Below are positions 1-9,514 of a stretch of 50,283 nt of DNA, piece after piece. The translations under genes and the position numbers were made by a program. Under the pieces are notes generated by a model, which was given only the letters and a program-made list of their open reading frames with translations, made no database searches and had not been told where the DNA came from. The number at the start of each line of letters is the position of its first letter. Within the stretch, counting starts at the first letter, position 1. This DNA is from Betaproteobacteria bacterium (GTDB lineage Bacteria > Pseudomonadota > Gammaproteobacteria > Burkholderiales > Rhodocyclaceae), in NCBI GenBank assembly GCA_012026885.1, contig VEPL01000029.1, forward strand, positions 455,770 to 506,052, in the 5' to 3' direction.

Positions 1-825
1 CCCCCCGGGCACCGGGGGCGGGGGCCGGGGCCCCGCCGGGGGGGGGCGCCACCGACGCCGGAGGAGCAGAAGGCGACGCGCGACAATCCCGGGGTCCGCC
101 GGGCGCTCGCCTTTTTCCGCCTCGACATGCGCACCGAGGCAGTACGCGAATGGAACTGGTCGTTGCGCGGCATGAACGACCGCGAACTGCTCGCCGCCGC
201 CGACCTCGCGCGCCGCAACCAAATCTGGGACCGCGCCATCGCCGCCGCCGACCGCACGAAGAACGAGCACGACTACACGTTGCGCTTCCTCGCCCCCTAC
301 GGCGAACAGGTGCGCCCCGCCGCGCGTGACCAGGCGCTCGACGATGCCTGGGTTTACGGGCTGATGCGCCAAGAGAGCCGCTTCATCACCAGTGCCAAGT
401 CGCAGGTCGGCGCTTCCGGGCTGATGCAGCTGATGCCGGCGACCGCCAAGTGGGTCGCCAGGAAGATCGGCATGCGCGATTTCCAGCCCGGCCGCGTCAA
501 CGATACCGAGACCAATGTGCTGCTGGGCACCTCGTACATGCGCCTGGTCATGGAGAACCTCGACAACCACCCGGTGCTTGCCTCGGCGGCCTACAACGCC
601 GGCCCCGGCCGCGCCCGCCGGTGGCGCGCCGACCGCCCGCTCGAGGGTGCCATTTATGCCGAGACCATCCCGTTCAACGAGACGCGCGACTACGTCAAGA
701 AGGTGATGAGCAATGCCGCCTATTACACGGTGATCTTCACCGGCCAGCCCGACTCGCTGAAGGCGCGCCTCGGTGTGGTCGGGCCACGTTCGGCGGATGC
801 TCCCAAGGACACGGATTTGCCTTAA
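1..825 (+). CDS. Lytic transglycosylase, Slt70 type, 5'-truncated by the window edge
   Basis: C-terminal part of a soluble periplasmic lytic transglycosylase that cleaves the MurNAc-GlcNAc bond of peptidoglycan. The frame is open from base 1, so the true start lies outside; the first internal ATG is at 127. The linker (NPGVRRALAFF, EWNW..RGM) fits the end of the Slt alpha-helical superhelix. The catalytic domain follows with the active-site Glu in RQESRF, then GASGLMQLMPATA and AYNAGPGR, all GH23/SLT signatures. The stop is at 823-825. The first ~45 bases are almost pure G/C and translate to a Pro/Gly/Arg string unlike the family, so they may be poor sequence. Family assignment is firm; which Slt paralog it is cannot be told. 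Confidence 0.9.
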   Translation, partial: PPGHRGRGPGPRRGGAPPTPEEQKATRDNPGVRRALAFFRLDMRTEAVREWNWSLRGMNDRELLAAADLARRNQIWDRAIAAADRTKNEHDYTLRFLAPYGEQVRPAARDQALDDAWVYGLMRQESRFITSAKSQVGASGLMQLMPATAKWVARKIGMRDFQPGRVNDTETNVLLGTSYMRLVMENLDNHPVLASAAYNAGPGRARRWRADRPLEGAIYAETIPFNETRDYVKKVMSNAAYYTVIFTGQPDSLKARLGVVGPRSADAPKDTDLP

Positions 826-876
826 TATCGGCAGAATCCCGGGACAACGCGCCGGAGCGCGCGCGAGAGGAGAGGC

Positions 877-2973
877 ATGGCACTGGGGACACGAGACGAC
901 GGCCTGCAGGTTCCCGAGAATGACTGGGAAATCCTGCGCGACCTGCGCGCGCATTTCCTGGAACAGGCCGGCAAGCTGTTGCGCGAAGCCGAGCCGTTGC
1001 CGGCAGAGGCGGTCGATGGATTCCTGCGCGAGCTTGGTGCCTACTTCGACAACAAGGTCGTCATCGGCCACGGCACCCGCTTTTCCCAGACTGCGGGCCT
1101 GACCGCCTCGCGCATCAGCCTGGTTGGCGAGAGCGACCTCGAGCTGGACATCCGTTGCGGCGACTTCGCGTCGCAACTCCACCAGGGCGCCAGCGCCGAA
1201 CTATGGCGGGTGTACCTGCGCCTGGTCACCCTGCTCGGCCGCCCCGATCTTTCGCCGGCCGACAACCCGGTCGGCCCCAAGGGCTTCGCCCAGGGGCTGC
1301 TCGCCCTCAGCCAGATGCTCGGTGAGGACCACGACCGTGCCCTCGATCGCATCGACCGGATGCAGGCCTACTTCGCGGAATTCCTGCCGGCGCTCTATGT
1401 TGCGATCAACGACTTTCTGCTCGACCGCAACGTTTCTGCGGCCCAGCCTGCACTGATCACCGCCCCCGATATCGCCCAGGCCGTTCCCGGCGGGCGGAGC
1501 GCCGTCCTCAGCCTCGACCCTGCCGCGATGCTGCAGCAACGCCTGCTCGTTGCCAGCGTACCGGCCGGAGGGCTGCCCGGTGCCGGTGCCGGTGCCGCAG
1601 CCGCTGCGTCGGCACCGGTTGCGCCGGCATCGCAGGAAGCCGGCATTGCTGCATCGCTGCTGACGCATGCGATGCTGAGCCGGCTCCTCGTCCGCCTCGA
1701 CGACCTCGAACGGGCCACCGCGGCCAACGAGCCGACACCGCCTCCGCCCCCGCCGATCGATGCCCGGCAACTCGGCATTCCCAGCGACGCGCCGGAAGCC
1801 GCCGCGATCGACACGATGGCGATGATCTTCGAGGCCATTTTCGACTCGCCGACCCTGCCCGACCCGGTCAAGATGGCGTTGTCGAGCCTGCAGATCCCGT
1901 TGCTGCGCGCAGCGATGCTGGACCGCGCCTTCTTCGTCGCCGACGCCCACCCGGCGCGCCTGCTGCTCGACAAGATGGCGCGCGCGTCGCTCGGACTGCC
2001 CGCCGACACCGGCAGCCGGCATCCGCTGTGCACGATCCTGCAGCAGATCGCCCATCAGGTCCGCGCCGAGTTCGTCCGCGACACCTCGGTGCTCGCCCGC
2101 TACGCTGCCGAGGTCGACAAGCTGATCGAACGACGCGACGCGGCCGCTGCCGCCGTCAGCGACGCCTGTGTGCCGCTCCTGCAGCAACGGGAACGCGAGG
2201 AACTCGCCGAACGCGCCGCCCGCATCGCCGTCGAGGAAGCCTGCCGCCGGCCCGGGGTACCGCCCGCCATCGCCGAATTCCTGCGCGGGCACTGGCGGCA
2301 CCTGCTGCGCGACACCTGGTTGAAGGCCGGCGAGGATAGCGCCGCCTGGCACGACGCGCGGGCAGCGATGCACGGCCTGCTATGGAGCGTGCAGCCCAAG
2401 ACCGATGCCGACGAGCGCCAGCGCCTGGCGCGCGAACTGCCGCAATTGCTGCAGAGGATTACGGCCGGCCTGCAGCGCCTCGGCATCGACGAAACCGAGC
2501 GCAGCCAATTCCTCGACACCTGCTTCGCCCTGCAGAGCGCGGCGATGCGGGGCGCCGCGACGGCCCCGCCGGGCGTAGTGCCGCCGCCCCCGCCGCGCCC
2601 CGCCGGCGCCGAACCCGAGATCACCGAGATTTCCGGCGATGGCCGCACCCTGCGCATCATCGAGATGCCGGAGCCGCGGCGTGCCTCCCCGCGCGGCCGC
2701 GCGCCCAGCGCCCACATCGGCGAGTGGCTGAGCATCACGCTCGGCGACGAGGTGCTCTGCGGGCGCATCGGCCATGTCGGACGCGAGGGTGCCCGGGTGC
2801 TGCTCGCCAGCCCGGACTGGACCTTCGCCATCGCCGTCGACCCGGCGGTCGTCGAGGCCCAGCTGAAGAGTGGCGAGGCCGTCATCAGTTCGCGCCTTTC
2901 GCTGTTCAACGTCGCTGCCGAAGCCGCACTCAACCGGAGCGCCGCCGAGGCAGCGCCGGCGCGACAAGGCTAG
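877..2973 (+). CDS. DUF1631 family protein
   Basis: A 698-residue protein of unknown function. The central part around residues 300-370 (SLQIPLLRAAMLD, then HPARLLLDKMA) and the C-terminal small domain (GEWLSITLGDEVLCGRIGHV) match my memory of DUF1631 proteins of betaproteobacteria and other proteobacteria. Residues ~235-300 form a low-complexity Ala/Pro linker (PPPPPP), and another Pro-rich linker lies near residue 570, separating an N-terminal helical domain, a core and a C-terminal beta-rich domain. No signal peptide or membrane segment is seen, so it is probably cytoplasmic. The start follows a strong purine-rich site (GAGAGGAGAGG). It lies 51 bases after the transglycosylase and upstream of the NDUFA9-like gene; no function can be drawn from this context. 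Confidence 0.8.
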   Translation: MALGTRDDGLQVPENDWEILRDLRAHFLEQAGKLLREAEPLPAEAVDGFLRELGAYFDNKVVIGHGTRFSQTAGLTASRISLVGESDLELDIRCGDFASQLHQGASAELWRVYLRLVTLLGRPDLSPADNPVGPKGFAQGLLALSQMLGEDHDRALDRIDRMQAYFAEFLPALYVAINDFLLDRNVSAAQPALITAPDIAQAVPGGRSAVLSLDPAAMLQQRLLVASVPAGGLPGAGAGAAAAASAPVAPASQEAGIAASLLTHAMLSRLLVRLDDLERATAANEPTPPPPPPIDARQLGIPSDAPEAAAIDTMAMIFEAIFDSPTLPDPVKMALSSLQIPLLRAAMLDRAFFVADAHPARLLLDKMARASLGLPADTGSRHPLCTILQQIAHQVRAEFVRDTSVLARYAAEVDKLIERRDAAAAAVSDACVPLLQQREREELAERAARIAVEEACRRPGVPPAIAEFLRGHWRHLLRDTWLKAGEDSAAWHDARAAMHGLLWSVQPKTDADERQRLARELPQLLQRITAGLQRLGIDETERSQFLDTCFALQSAAMRGAATAPPGVVPPPPPRPAGAEPEITEISGDGRTLRIIEMPEPRRASPRGRAPSAHIGEWLSITLGDEVLCGRIGHVGREGARVLLASPDWTFAIAVDPAVVEAQLKSGEAVISSRLSLFNVAAEAALNRSAAEAAPARQG

Positions 2974-3023
2974 CGGAATTCGCGTAAAATCGCGTTTTCA
3001 AAGAACAACTTGCGGGATCGAAG

Positions 3024-3986
3024 ATGACTGTCAAGAAGGTATTGCTGCTGGGAGGCAGCGGTTTCATCGGCACCTACATCGCCAATCGCCTGTCGCAGCG
3101 CGGCATCGAGGTGACCATCCCGACCCGCCGCCGCGAGCGGACCAAGGCGCTGATCATCCAGCCCGGCATCGAAATGCCCGAGGTCGACATCGCCGCCGAC
3201 GGCACGCTCGATGCCCTGGTGCCCGGCCACGATGCGGTGATCAACCTGGTCGGCATACTCCACAGCCGCGATGTCGTCCTGCCCTACAGTGCCGATTTCG
3301 CCAATGCCCACGTCGAGCTCCCGAAGAAGGTCATCGCCGCCTGCAAGAAAGCCGGCGTCCGCCGCCTGGTGCACATGAGCGCCCTCGGTGCCGACCCCAA
3401 GGGGCCCTCCGAGTACCTGCGCTCGAAGGGCGATGGCGAAGCGCTCGTGCGTGCCGCCCAGGGCGACCTCGACATCACCGTTTTCCGCCCCTCGGTCATT
3501 TTCGGCCTCGGCGATTCCTTCCTCTCGATGTTCGCGAGCGTCCTGCGCAAGCTGCCGGTTTTCCCGCTCGGATTCGGCCATGCCCGCTTCCAGCCGGTGT
3601 GGGTGGCCGACGTCGCCGATGCCTTCGTCGACAGCCTGACCGACGCAGCCACCTTCGGCCAGGCCTATGACCTGGTCGGACCGCGCGTCTATTCCCTGCG
3701 CGAGCTGGTCGACTACACCGCCGAACTGTGCGGCAGCAAGGCGCGTGTCGTTGCGCTGTCAGAGGGCTGGGCTTACCTGCAGGCCGGCCTGATGTGGCTG
3801 GCGCCCAACCCGCTGATGTCGCCGGACAACCTGCGCTCGATGGAAGTCGACAGTATCGCCGGTCCAGACAGCAAGGCCCTGGAAGGCTGGCGGCCGACCG
3901 CCCTCGAGGCGATCGCGCCGACCTACATCGCCCTCAATACCCCGAAGGGCAAGCTCGACAGCTTCCGCTACCGCGCCGGACGCTGA
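3024..3986 (+). CDS. Complex I NDUFA9-family NAD(P)-binding protein (atypical SDR/epimerase)
   Basis: A 320-residue atypical short-chain dehydrogenase. The N-terminal Rossmann dinucleotide motif is [11 protein letters not shown] (about residues 10-20), followed by INLVGIL and the [11 protein letters not shown] strand; the canonical YxxxK is replaced by a YLRSKGDGE motif, as in the NDUFA9/SDR_a5 group. Bacterial members are named for the mitochondrial complex I accessory subunit, but here the gene is far from any nuo genes, so a respiratory role is unproven; sugar or quinone-related NAD(P)H chemistry is equally possible. The ATG at 3024 follows GGGATCGAAG. It is followed after 22 bases by cca on the same strand, an arrangement I recall from other betaproteobacteria. 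Confidence 0.85.
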   Translation: MTVKKVLLLGGSGFIGTYIANRLSQRGIEVTIPTRRRERTKALIIQPGIEMPEVDIAADGTLDALVPGHDAVINLVGILHSRDVVLPYSADFANAHVELPKKVIAACKKAGVRRLVHMSALGADPKGPSEYLRSKGDGEALVRAAQGDLDITVFRPSVIFGLGDSFLSMFASVLRKLPVFPLGFGHARFQPVWVADVADAFVDSLTDAATFGQAYDLVGPRVYSLRELVDYTAELCGSKARVVALSEGWAYLQAGLMWLAPNPLMSPDNLRSMEVDSIAGPDSKALEGWRPTALEAIAPTYIALNTPKGKLDSFRYRAGR

Positions 3987-4008
3987 TCCGGGAGACAAGA
4001 TACCGCCG

Positions 4009-5238
4009 ATGGAGATCTATGTCGTCGGCGGCGCCGTGCGCGACGCACTGCTCGGCCGCCCGAACGCCGACCGTGACCACGTGGTCGTCGGCGCCACCCC
4101 CGAGGATCTGCTGCAGCTGGGCTACCGTCCGGTCGGCAAGGATTTTCCGGTCTTCCTGCATCCGGAAACCCGCGAGGAATACGCCCTCGCCCGCACCGAG
4201 CGCAAGACCGGTCGTGGCTATCATGGCTTCGCCTTCCACGCCGCACCCGAGGTGACGCTCGAACAGGACCTCGCCCGCCGCGACCTGACCATCAACGCGA
4301 TGGCGCAGGGCGCCGGCGGCGCCCTGATCGACCCCTTCCACGGTCAACGCGACCTGGCAGGCAAAATCCTCCGCCACGTGGGCCCCGCGTTTGCCGAAGA
4401 CCCGGTGCGCATCCTGCGCGTCGCCCGCTTCGCGGCGCGCTTCACCGACTTCACCGTGGCGCCCGAAACGCTCGACCTGATGTGCACGATGGTCGCCGCC
4501 GGCGAGGCGGACCACCTCGTGCCCGAACGAATCTGGCAGGAAATCGCCCGCGGCCTGATGGAGGCGCGCCCGTCGCGCATGTTCCACGTGCTGCGCGACT
4601 GCGGGGCGCTCGCCCGCCTGCTGCCCGAGGTCGATGCGCTGTTCGGCGTGCCGCAGCGGGCCGACTACCACCCGGAAATCGACACCGGCGTGCATACGAT
4701 GATGGTGATCGATACGGCGGCGCGCAATGGCGGCGCCTTGCCGGTTCGCTTCGCCGCGCTTTGCCACGACCTCGGCAAGGGCACTACGCCGGCCGACATC
4801 CTGCCACGCCATATCGGCCACGAGTTGCGCAGCGAAGAGCTGACCGGCGTGCTCTGTGCCCGCCTGCGCGTCCCCGCCGAATGCCGCGACCTTGCCCTGC
4901 TCGCCGCGCGCCTGCATGGCGATATCCACCGGGCCGCCGAACTGCGGCCGGCAACGATCGTCGACCTCCTCGAGCGCTGCGACGCATTGCGCCGCCCGGC
5001 GCGCTTCGCGCAATTGCTCGAAGCCTGCCGCGCCGACTACAACGGGCGCCTCGGCTGGGATGAAAAGCCATACACCAGCCCGCAGCGCCTGCTCCTGGCG
5101 CTCGATGCCGCCCGTGCCGTCGATGCCGGCGCCATCGCCGGCGCTTGTGCAACGCCCGGCGAAATCGCCGGACGCGTGCATGCGGCACGCGTCGTTGCGG
5201 TCAGGAAAGTCCTAGAGCAGGCGGGAGATCAGGATTAG
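4009..5238 (+). CDS. cca: Multifunctional CCA tRNA nucleotidyltransferase with HD domain
   Basis: Adds or repairs the 3'-CCA end of tRNAs using CTP and ATP, without a template. The 409-residue protein starts [12 protein letters not shown], the class II nucleotidyltransferase motif, followed by the second catalytic segment [10 protein letters not shown] near residue 90 and [12 protein letters not shown] (the tRNA-end binding neck). The C-terminal half carries an HD phosphohydrolase motif, LCHDLGKGT (around residue 250), which in the gamma/betaproteobacterial form gives 2'-nucleotidase, 2',3'-cyclic phosphodiesterase and phosphatase activities. Length is normal for this long form. The 3' end overlaps the convergent DUF2905 gene by 27 bases. 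Confidence 0.97.
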   Translation: MEIYVVGGAVRDALLGRPNADRDHVVVGATPEDLLQLGYRPVGKDFPVFLHPETREEYALARTERKTGRGYHGFAFHAAPEVTLEQDLARRDLTINAMAQGAGGALIDPFHGQRDLAGKILRHVGPAFAEDPVRILRVARFAARFTDFTVAPETLDLMCTMVAAGEADHLVPERIWQEIARGLMEARPSRMFHVLRDCGALARLLPEVDALFGVPQRADYHPEIDTGVHTMMVIDTAARNGGALPVRFAALCHDLGKGTTPADILPRHIGHELRSEELTGVLCARLRVPAECRDLALLAARLHGDIHRAAELRPATIVDLLERCDALRRPARFAQLLEACRADYNGRLGWDEKPYTSPQRLLLALDAARAVDAGAIAGACATPGEIAGRVHAARVVAVRKVLEQAGDQD

Positions 5239-5409
5239 CAGTCCCGAAAGCAGCAGGGTCGTCGTGAAGGGCAGGTAGTAGGTCCGCCCGCGGAAGCGGA
5301 AGGCGATATCTCCGGGGAGTTGCCCGAGCCGGACAAAGCGCGCCAGGTGCGGGGCGATGATGCCCAACAGGAAGATGGCGACGACGAGGGTCAGGATCCA
5401 TTTAAGCAT
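5212..5409 (-). CDS. DUF2905 small membrane protein
   Basis: A 65-residue protein of the DUF2905 family. It has an N-terminal membrane helix ([20 protein letters not shown]), a polar loop with [20 protein letters not shown], the hallmark of the family, and a second helix ([16 protein letters not shown]), so both termini probably face the same side of the inner membrane. The function is unknown. The reading frame is open further upstream to 5601, but the family begins at the ATG at 5409, which is why I chose it. The last 27 bases overlap the end of cca on the other strand, so the two genes converge without a terminator between them. Confidence 0.88.
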   Translation of the reverse strand: MLKWILTLVVAIFLLGIIAPHLARFVRLGQLPGDIAFRFRGRTYYLPFTTTLLLSGLLILISRLL

Positions 5410-5470
5410 GTCGACTTGCGCATTACCGGCAAAGCCGCATTTAATCACGCCTTGACCCGACAGGCCGAGA

Positions 5471-6277
5471 ATGACAACAACACTGAAAACAAAAGGGATC
5501 GAGCTGTTCTCGCGCATCCCGAAGCGGCCGACATCCCGGCCACCGCTCCTCTTCATCCACGGCGCCTTCGCCGCCGGCTGGATGTGGACCGACACCTTCA
5601 TGCCCTACTTCGCCGACGCCGGCTACCCCTGCCATGCGCTATCGCTGCGCGGCCACGGCGGCAGCGACGGCCGCCAGCACATGGACTGGCATTCCATCGC
5701 CGACTATGTCGACGACGTCGCCGCCGTGGTCGCGGACCTGGACGAGCCACCGGTGCTTATCGGCCACTCGATGGGGGGATTCGTCGCCCAGAAGTTCCTG
5801 GAGCGCCAGCCTGCCCGCGCGACCGTGCTGCTTTGCTCGGTTCCCCCGCAGGGCCTCGTCGCCGCGCAGTTCCACCTGCTTTTCCAGAAACCGCACCTGT
5901 TCATGGACCTCAACCGGATCATGGGCGGGGATTACGCCGAAGTCGACACACTACGCGAAGCGCTGTTCCACGGCGACGTCGACAAAGGCATGCTGGCGGC
6001 CTGGCTGACGCGCATGCAGCCCGAGTCACACCGCGCAATCTGGGACATGTCGATGTTCAACCTGCCGCAACTGCATGCCATGAACCGCCCGCCGATGCTG
6101 ATCCTCGGCGCCGAACACGACGTCCTCGTGCCGGCCTTCCTGGTCCAGTCGACCGGGCACAGCTACGGCCAGCCTGCCCACATCTTCCGCGGCATGGGCC
6201 ACGCGGTCACGCATGAGCGCGGCTGGACGACAGTCGCGGCCTACATCCGCGAATGGCTCGACCGCCTGCCGGACTGA
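5471..6277 (+). CDS. Alpha/beta hydrolase
   Basis: A 268-residue single-domain alpha/beta-hydrolase. The oxyanion-hole loop is LLFIHGAFAAGW (about 26-37), the nucleophile elbow is GHSMGG with Ser100, a late acidic residue is in GAEHDVLVP, and the catalytic His is in GMGHAVTHE near the C terminus. These give a full Ser-Asp-His triad. The profile resembles lysophospholipase/monoglyceride-lipase-like esterases, but the substrate cannot be told. No signal peptide is present. The gene is divergent from DUF2905 with a 61-base gap and stands alone; the next gene on the same strand follows after about 80 bases. Confidence 0.85.
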   Translation: MTTTLKTKGIELFSRIPKRPTSRPPLLFIHGAFAAGWMWTDTFMPYFADAGYPCHALSLRGHGGSDGRQHMDWHSIADYVDDVAAVVADLDEPPVLIGHSMGGFVAQKFLERQPARATVLLCSVPPQGLVAAQFHLLFQKPHLFMDLNRIMGGDYAEVDTLREALFHGDVDKGMLAAWLTRMQPESHRAIWDMSMFNLPQLHAMNRPPMLILGAEHDVLVPAFLVQSTGHSYGQPAHIFRGMGHAVTHERGWTTVAAYIREWLDRLPD

Positions 6278-6356
6278 TGCGACGACGAGGCCGCTTGCAT
6301 TCCCCGGGCGTTCGTTTCACCATGAAAGCATCAACGGATCAGTTTCGCCGCCTGCC

Positions 6357-7304
6357 ATGACAACCTCCGACAAGCCCGCCGCCAGCATGATTCTCGATGC
6401 CATCCGCGCCAAGCGCGAGCGCCGCACTTCGGGGCGCGACATCGCCGAGGTCGAGGCTGCGCTGATCGCCGACCTCGACAGCTTCGACATCGACAGTGCC
6501 GAACGCAGCGCCCAGGCCGAGGAGGCGGCGCGCATCGCCAACGCGCTGCCGATTTCGGCGCTGGCCTTCCCCGAGATCGTGCCTGAGGGGACCTCGCGCA
6601 CCCAGGCCGATCCGTCGGCGCGCGCCGCCGCCGGGCTGGCACGCGCCCAGGCCGGCGGCGGCCTGCTCGGCGAGCTGCGCGGACAAGCCGAAATCCGCCA
6701 GCGGGAGCTGCACGCCGAGATGGCCGAACGCTCGTCGGCCAACCTGGCGCTCGACAATGCCCTGCGCTACCTCTTTTTCTACCTGCACGACCTCGTGCAG
6801 CAGCTCAACATCGTCAAACCGGGGATCCCCCACCAGTATGTCGTCGCGGGCGCCTTTACCCTGACCGACCTGGCCTGGCAGGAAGGCTTCACCGACTACC
6901 GAACCCAGTCGCAAAGCGCCGGTGCCCTGATCGAACTGGTCAGCCTCACCTGCCAGCTTGCTTCCCCGCACGAGTTCAATCTCACCCTCGACGGCGCCGG
7001 GGCTACACGCTTCCGCAACACCATCTTCGATTACGGCCTGCAATTCGACTGCAAGGAATTCCGCAACGATCGCGCCTATCTCGAGCGTGCCGAATTCTCG
7101 GTACGCGGCCAGCTCTCGGTCAACGCCCGCTGGCGTGCCGATTTCGCCGGTGCCCGACTGGTTCTGGAAATGCGCAACCTCGAGCGCCTCGGCAGCACCT
7201 CCGTCACTGTCCGCCCCGGGGCGGTCGACCAGGCCCTGCTCGACGATTTCGGCCGCCTCCTGCTCGGCCAGCCCAACCGCTTCCGCGAACTGGCGCGGCG
7301 CTGA
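6357..7304 (+). CDS. Conserved-looking protein of unknown function
   Basis: I do not recognise this 315-residue protein. The frame is open upstream to 6213, but that part overlaps the hydrolase gene; the ATG at 6357 gives a natural N terminus, although no clear ribosome binding site precedes it. Residues 1-110 look helical and charged with Ala/Glu-rich heptads; residues ~130-150 contain LDNALRYLFFYLHDLVQQLN, then a domain with YVVAGAFTLTDLAW, a short FRNTIFDYGLQF segment and a beta-rich tail ending FGRLLLGQPNRFREL. No signal peptide, membrane helix or catalytic motif is visible. It probably sits in the cytoplasm. It converges with the DUF2721 gene after three bases. Confidence 0.75.
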   Translation: MTTSDKPAASMILDAIRAKRERRTSGRDIAEVEAALIADLDSFDIDSAERSAQAEEAARIANALPISALAFPEIVPEGTSRTQADPSARAAAGLARAQAGGGLLGELRGQAEIRQRELHAEMAERSSANLALDNALRYLFFYLHDLVQQLNIVKPGIPHQYVVAGAFTLTDLAWQEGFTDYRTQSQSAGALIELVSLTCQLASPHEFNLTLDGAGATRFRNTIFDYGLQFDCKEFRNDRAYLERAEFSVRGQLSVNARWRADFAGARLVLEMRNLERLGSTSVTVRPGAVDQALLDDFGRLLLGQPNRFRELARR

Positions 7305-7307
7305 CCC

Positions 7308-7784
7308 TCAGGCGTCGGCGTCGTAGCGCGATGCGGTACGACCCAGGCTCTCGATAAAGCGGGTCGCCAGGGCGATCTCGCGGAGAAAGCAGGCGAGGCC
7401 GAGGATCAGCGCGAGCATGGCGGCGATGAACAGGCTGGCGATCAGGCTGGAGAGGTCGACCCGCAGCTCCGAGCCGACGAAGAGGGCAGCGATCACCAGG
7501 CAGACGAGCAACTCGCACGAGGTGCACAAGGTGATCGCCCAGTGGATCAGCCGGGCACGCCGGGACAATGCCGAAAATCCAGCCGGATCCTCGGGATCGG
7601 CAGCCGGCAGCGAGAGACTGCCGGCACTGCGCTCCTGAAGGACATGGAAGCGGTCGATGATGCGCCCGAGCCGGTTGATCAGTACGCCGAGCAGCGCGCC
7701 GACGCCGGCCAGCAGGAAGACGGGCGCGACCGCCAGCTGGATGACCTGGGCGATCGACGAAACCTGGGACGGCAGTTCAGCCAC
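7308..7784 (-). CDS. DUF2721 membrane protein
   Basis: A 158-residue membrane protein of the DUF2721 family. An N-terminal helix (IAQVIQLAVAPVFLLAGVGALL) is followed by the family signature NRLGRIIDR and, after a cytoplasmic stretch, two adjacent membrane helices (ALITL-type WAITLCTSCELLVCLVIAALFV and LIASLFIAAMLALILGLACFL). Function is unknown. I chose the GTG at 7784 because GAGG stands seven bases upstream and it leaves a family-like N terminus; the frame stays open to an ATG at 7922, which would add a poorly structured leader. The gene is divergent from selO with a 167-base gap. Confidence 0.82.
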   Translation of the reverse strand: MAELPSQVSSIAQVIQLAVAPVFLLAGVGALLGVLINRLGRIIDRFHVLQERSAGSLSLPAADPEDPAGFSALSRRARLIHWAITLCTSCELLVCLVIAALFVGSELRVDLSSLIASLFIAAMLALILGLACFLREIALATRFIESLGRTASRYDADA

Positions 7785-7951
7785 GGCGGCACCTCGCAAC
7801 GTTGGGCGCGGCCGGATGCCGCATGGCCCGTACTGTAGCGCAGCCCGGGCCGGCACTGAAACCTCGTCCGCCTCCCGGGGCGGCAACCAATCCGAGAATC
7901 GGTTGTCCTCACCGTGGTGCATCAGATGAATTCGGAAAGCTGATCGTGGAC

Positions 7952-9445
7952 ATGGCCACCCCTGCCGTCACTGACCTGACGCTCTTTGCCTTCGACAACA
8001 CCTACGCGCGGGAACTGGACGGATACTGCGTACCGTGGGCACCGGCGCCAGTGCCGGCCCCGAAGCTGATCAAGTTGAACTCCGCCCTGGCCCGCGACCT
8101 TGGCGTGAATGTCGATGCGCTGTCCACGCCCGAGGCGGTCGGTATCCTGGCCGGAAACGGCATCCCGCGCGGCGCGACACCGGTTGCCCAGGCCTACGCC
8201 GGCCACCAGTTCGGCCATTTCTCCCCGCAACTGGGCGACGGCCGTGCGCTCCTCCTCGGTGAAATCGTCGACCGGCAGGGGTGCCGCCGCGACATCGCCT
8301 TCAAGGGTTCGGGACCGACGCCATTTGCCCGGCGGGGCGATGGCAAATGCGCACTCGGCCCTGCGCTGCGCGAATACCTGATCGGGGAAGCGATGGCCGC
8401 CCTAAGCATCCCCACCACGCGGACCCTCGCCGTCGTCACCACCGGTGAACTTGTCCGCCGCGATCGCCCGCTCCCCGGGGCCGTCCTGACCCGGATCGCC
8501 GCCAGCCACCTTCGGGTGGGCACCTTCGAGTTTTTCGCTGCGCACCAGGGGCCCGCAGCCGTCCGCAAGCTGGCCGACTACGCGATCCGTCGCCATTATC
8601 CGGCGCTGGCCGAGGCGGACCGACCCTACTTGGAATTCCTCCGGGCGGTCGCGGAGCGGCAAGCCGCGCTGGTCGCCTCCTGGCTGGGCGTCGGCTTCAT
8701 CCATGGCGTGATGAACACGGACAACATGACCATTTCCGGGGAAACCATCGACTACGGCCCCTGCGCCTTCCTGGAGGCCTACCATCCGCGGACCGTCTTC
8801 AGCTCGATCGATGCCGGTGGCCGGTATGCCTACGGGCAGCAGGCCGCCATCGCGCAATGGAACCTCGCCCGCCTTGCCGAGGCGCTGTTGCCTCTTATCG
8901 ATGAAACCGATTCGGCCGCCGTGGCAGCGGCGACCGAGGTGCTGGAGGCATTCCCGGGCCGACACGCGGCGCACTGGCTGGCCGTCATGCGCGCCAAGCT
9001 CGGGCTTTCCGCCGAGGCTGCGGACGATGCAGCCGACCGCGCCCTGGCCGACGACTTCCTGAACATCCTCAAGGCGGAACGGGTCGATTTCACCAACGCC
9101 TTCCGCGCCTTGTACGGCCACGCGTCGGGCCGGCCCCCCGCCGCGGTGGGGGTTTACCGCTCGCCGGATTTTGCTGCCTGGCTGCAACGCTGGCTGGCCC
9201 GCCGGCCCGGGCAGTCGGCCGGCTGCCTCGCCGCCATGCGGCACGCCAACCCCTGCTACATTCCCCGCAACCACCGGGTCGAGGCGGCACTGGGCGCCGC
9301 GGTCGACCGCGGCAACATGGCGCCCTTCGAGCGGTTGCTGGCCGTGCTAGGGCAGCCGTTCGATGAACGCGACGACGATGCCGCCTACGCCGAACCGGCC
9401 CCGCCCGAGGTCACGGCCGCTTACCAGACCTTCTGCGGGACGTAG
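7952..9445 (+). CDS. selO: Protein adenylyltransferase SelO (YdiU)
   Basis: A pseudokinase-fold enzyme that transfers AMP from ATP to protein Ser/Thr/Tyr residues and is linked to oxidative stress. The 497-residue protein has the family blocks YAGHQFGHFSPQLGDGRA, FKGSGPTPFARRGDGK (ATP-binding Lys region), the active-site segment HGVMNTDNMTISGETIDYGP (metal-binding Asn and Asp) and a C-terminal FCGT. The Cys three residues from the end occupies the place where eukaryotic SelO carries selenocysteine. The ATG at 7952 fits the usual start (a GTG six bases earlier, with GGAAAG upstream, is an alternative; an ATG-like extension to 7802 is not family-like). Stands alone between divergent and convergent neighbours. 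Confidence 0.95.
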   Translation: MATPAVTDLTLFAFDNTYARELDGYCVPWAPAPVPAPKLIKLNSALARDLGVNVDALSTPEAVGILAGNGIPRGATPVAQAYAGHQFGHFSPQLGDGRALLLGEIVDRQGCRRDIAFKGSGPTPFARRGDGKCALGPALREYLIGEAMAALSIPTTRTLAVVTTGELVRRDRPLPGAVLTRIAASHLRVGTFEFFAAHQGPAAVRKLADYAIRRHYPALAEADRPYLEFLRAVAERQAALVASWLGVGFIHGVMNTDNMTISGETIDYGPCAFLEAYHPRTVFSSIDAGGRYAYGQQAAIAQWNLARLAEALLPLIDETDSAAVAAATEVLEAFPGRHAAHWLAVMRAKLGLSAEAADDAADRALADDFLNILKAERVDFTNAFRALYGHASGRPPAAVGVYRSPDFAAWLQRWLARRPGQSAGCLAAMRHANPCYIPRNHRVEAALGAAVDRGNMAPFERLLAVLGQPFDERDDDAAYAEPAPPEVTAAYQTFCGT

Positions 9446-9514
9446 GGGTCCGCTTCGGAAATCTTCGTCCGGCGCCCCGTGATTGCGTGAAGATCGGCAG
9501 GCGCTGGTCGTGAT

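Noticed and set aside
1579..1597. A short GGTGCC triplicate in the DUF1631 gene
   Set aside because: Three six-base units coding Gly-Ala in an Ala/Gly-rich linker; too short and too ordinary for a functional repeat.
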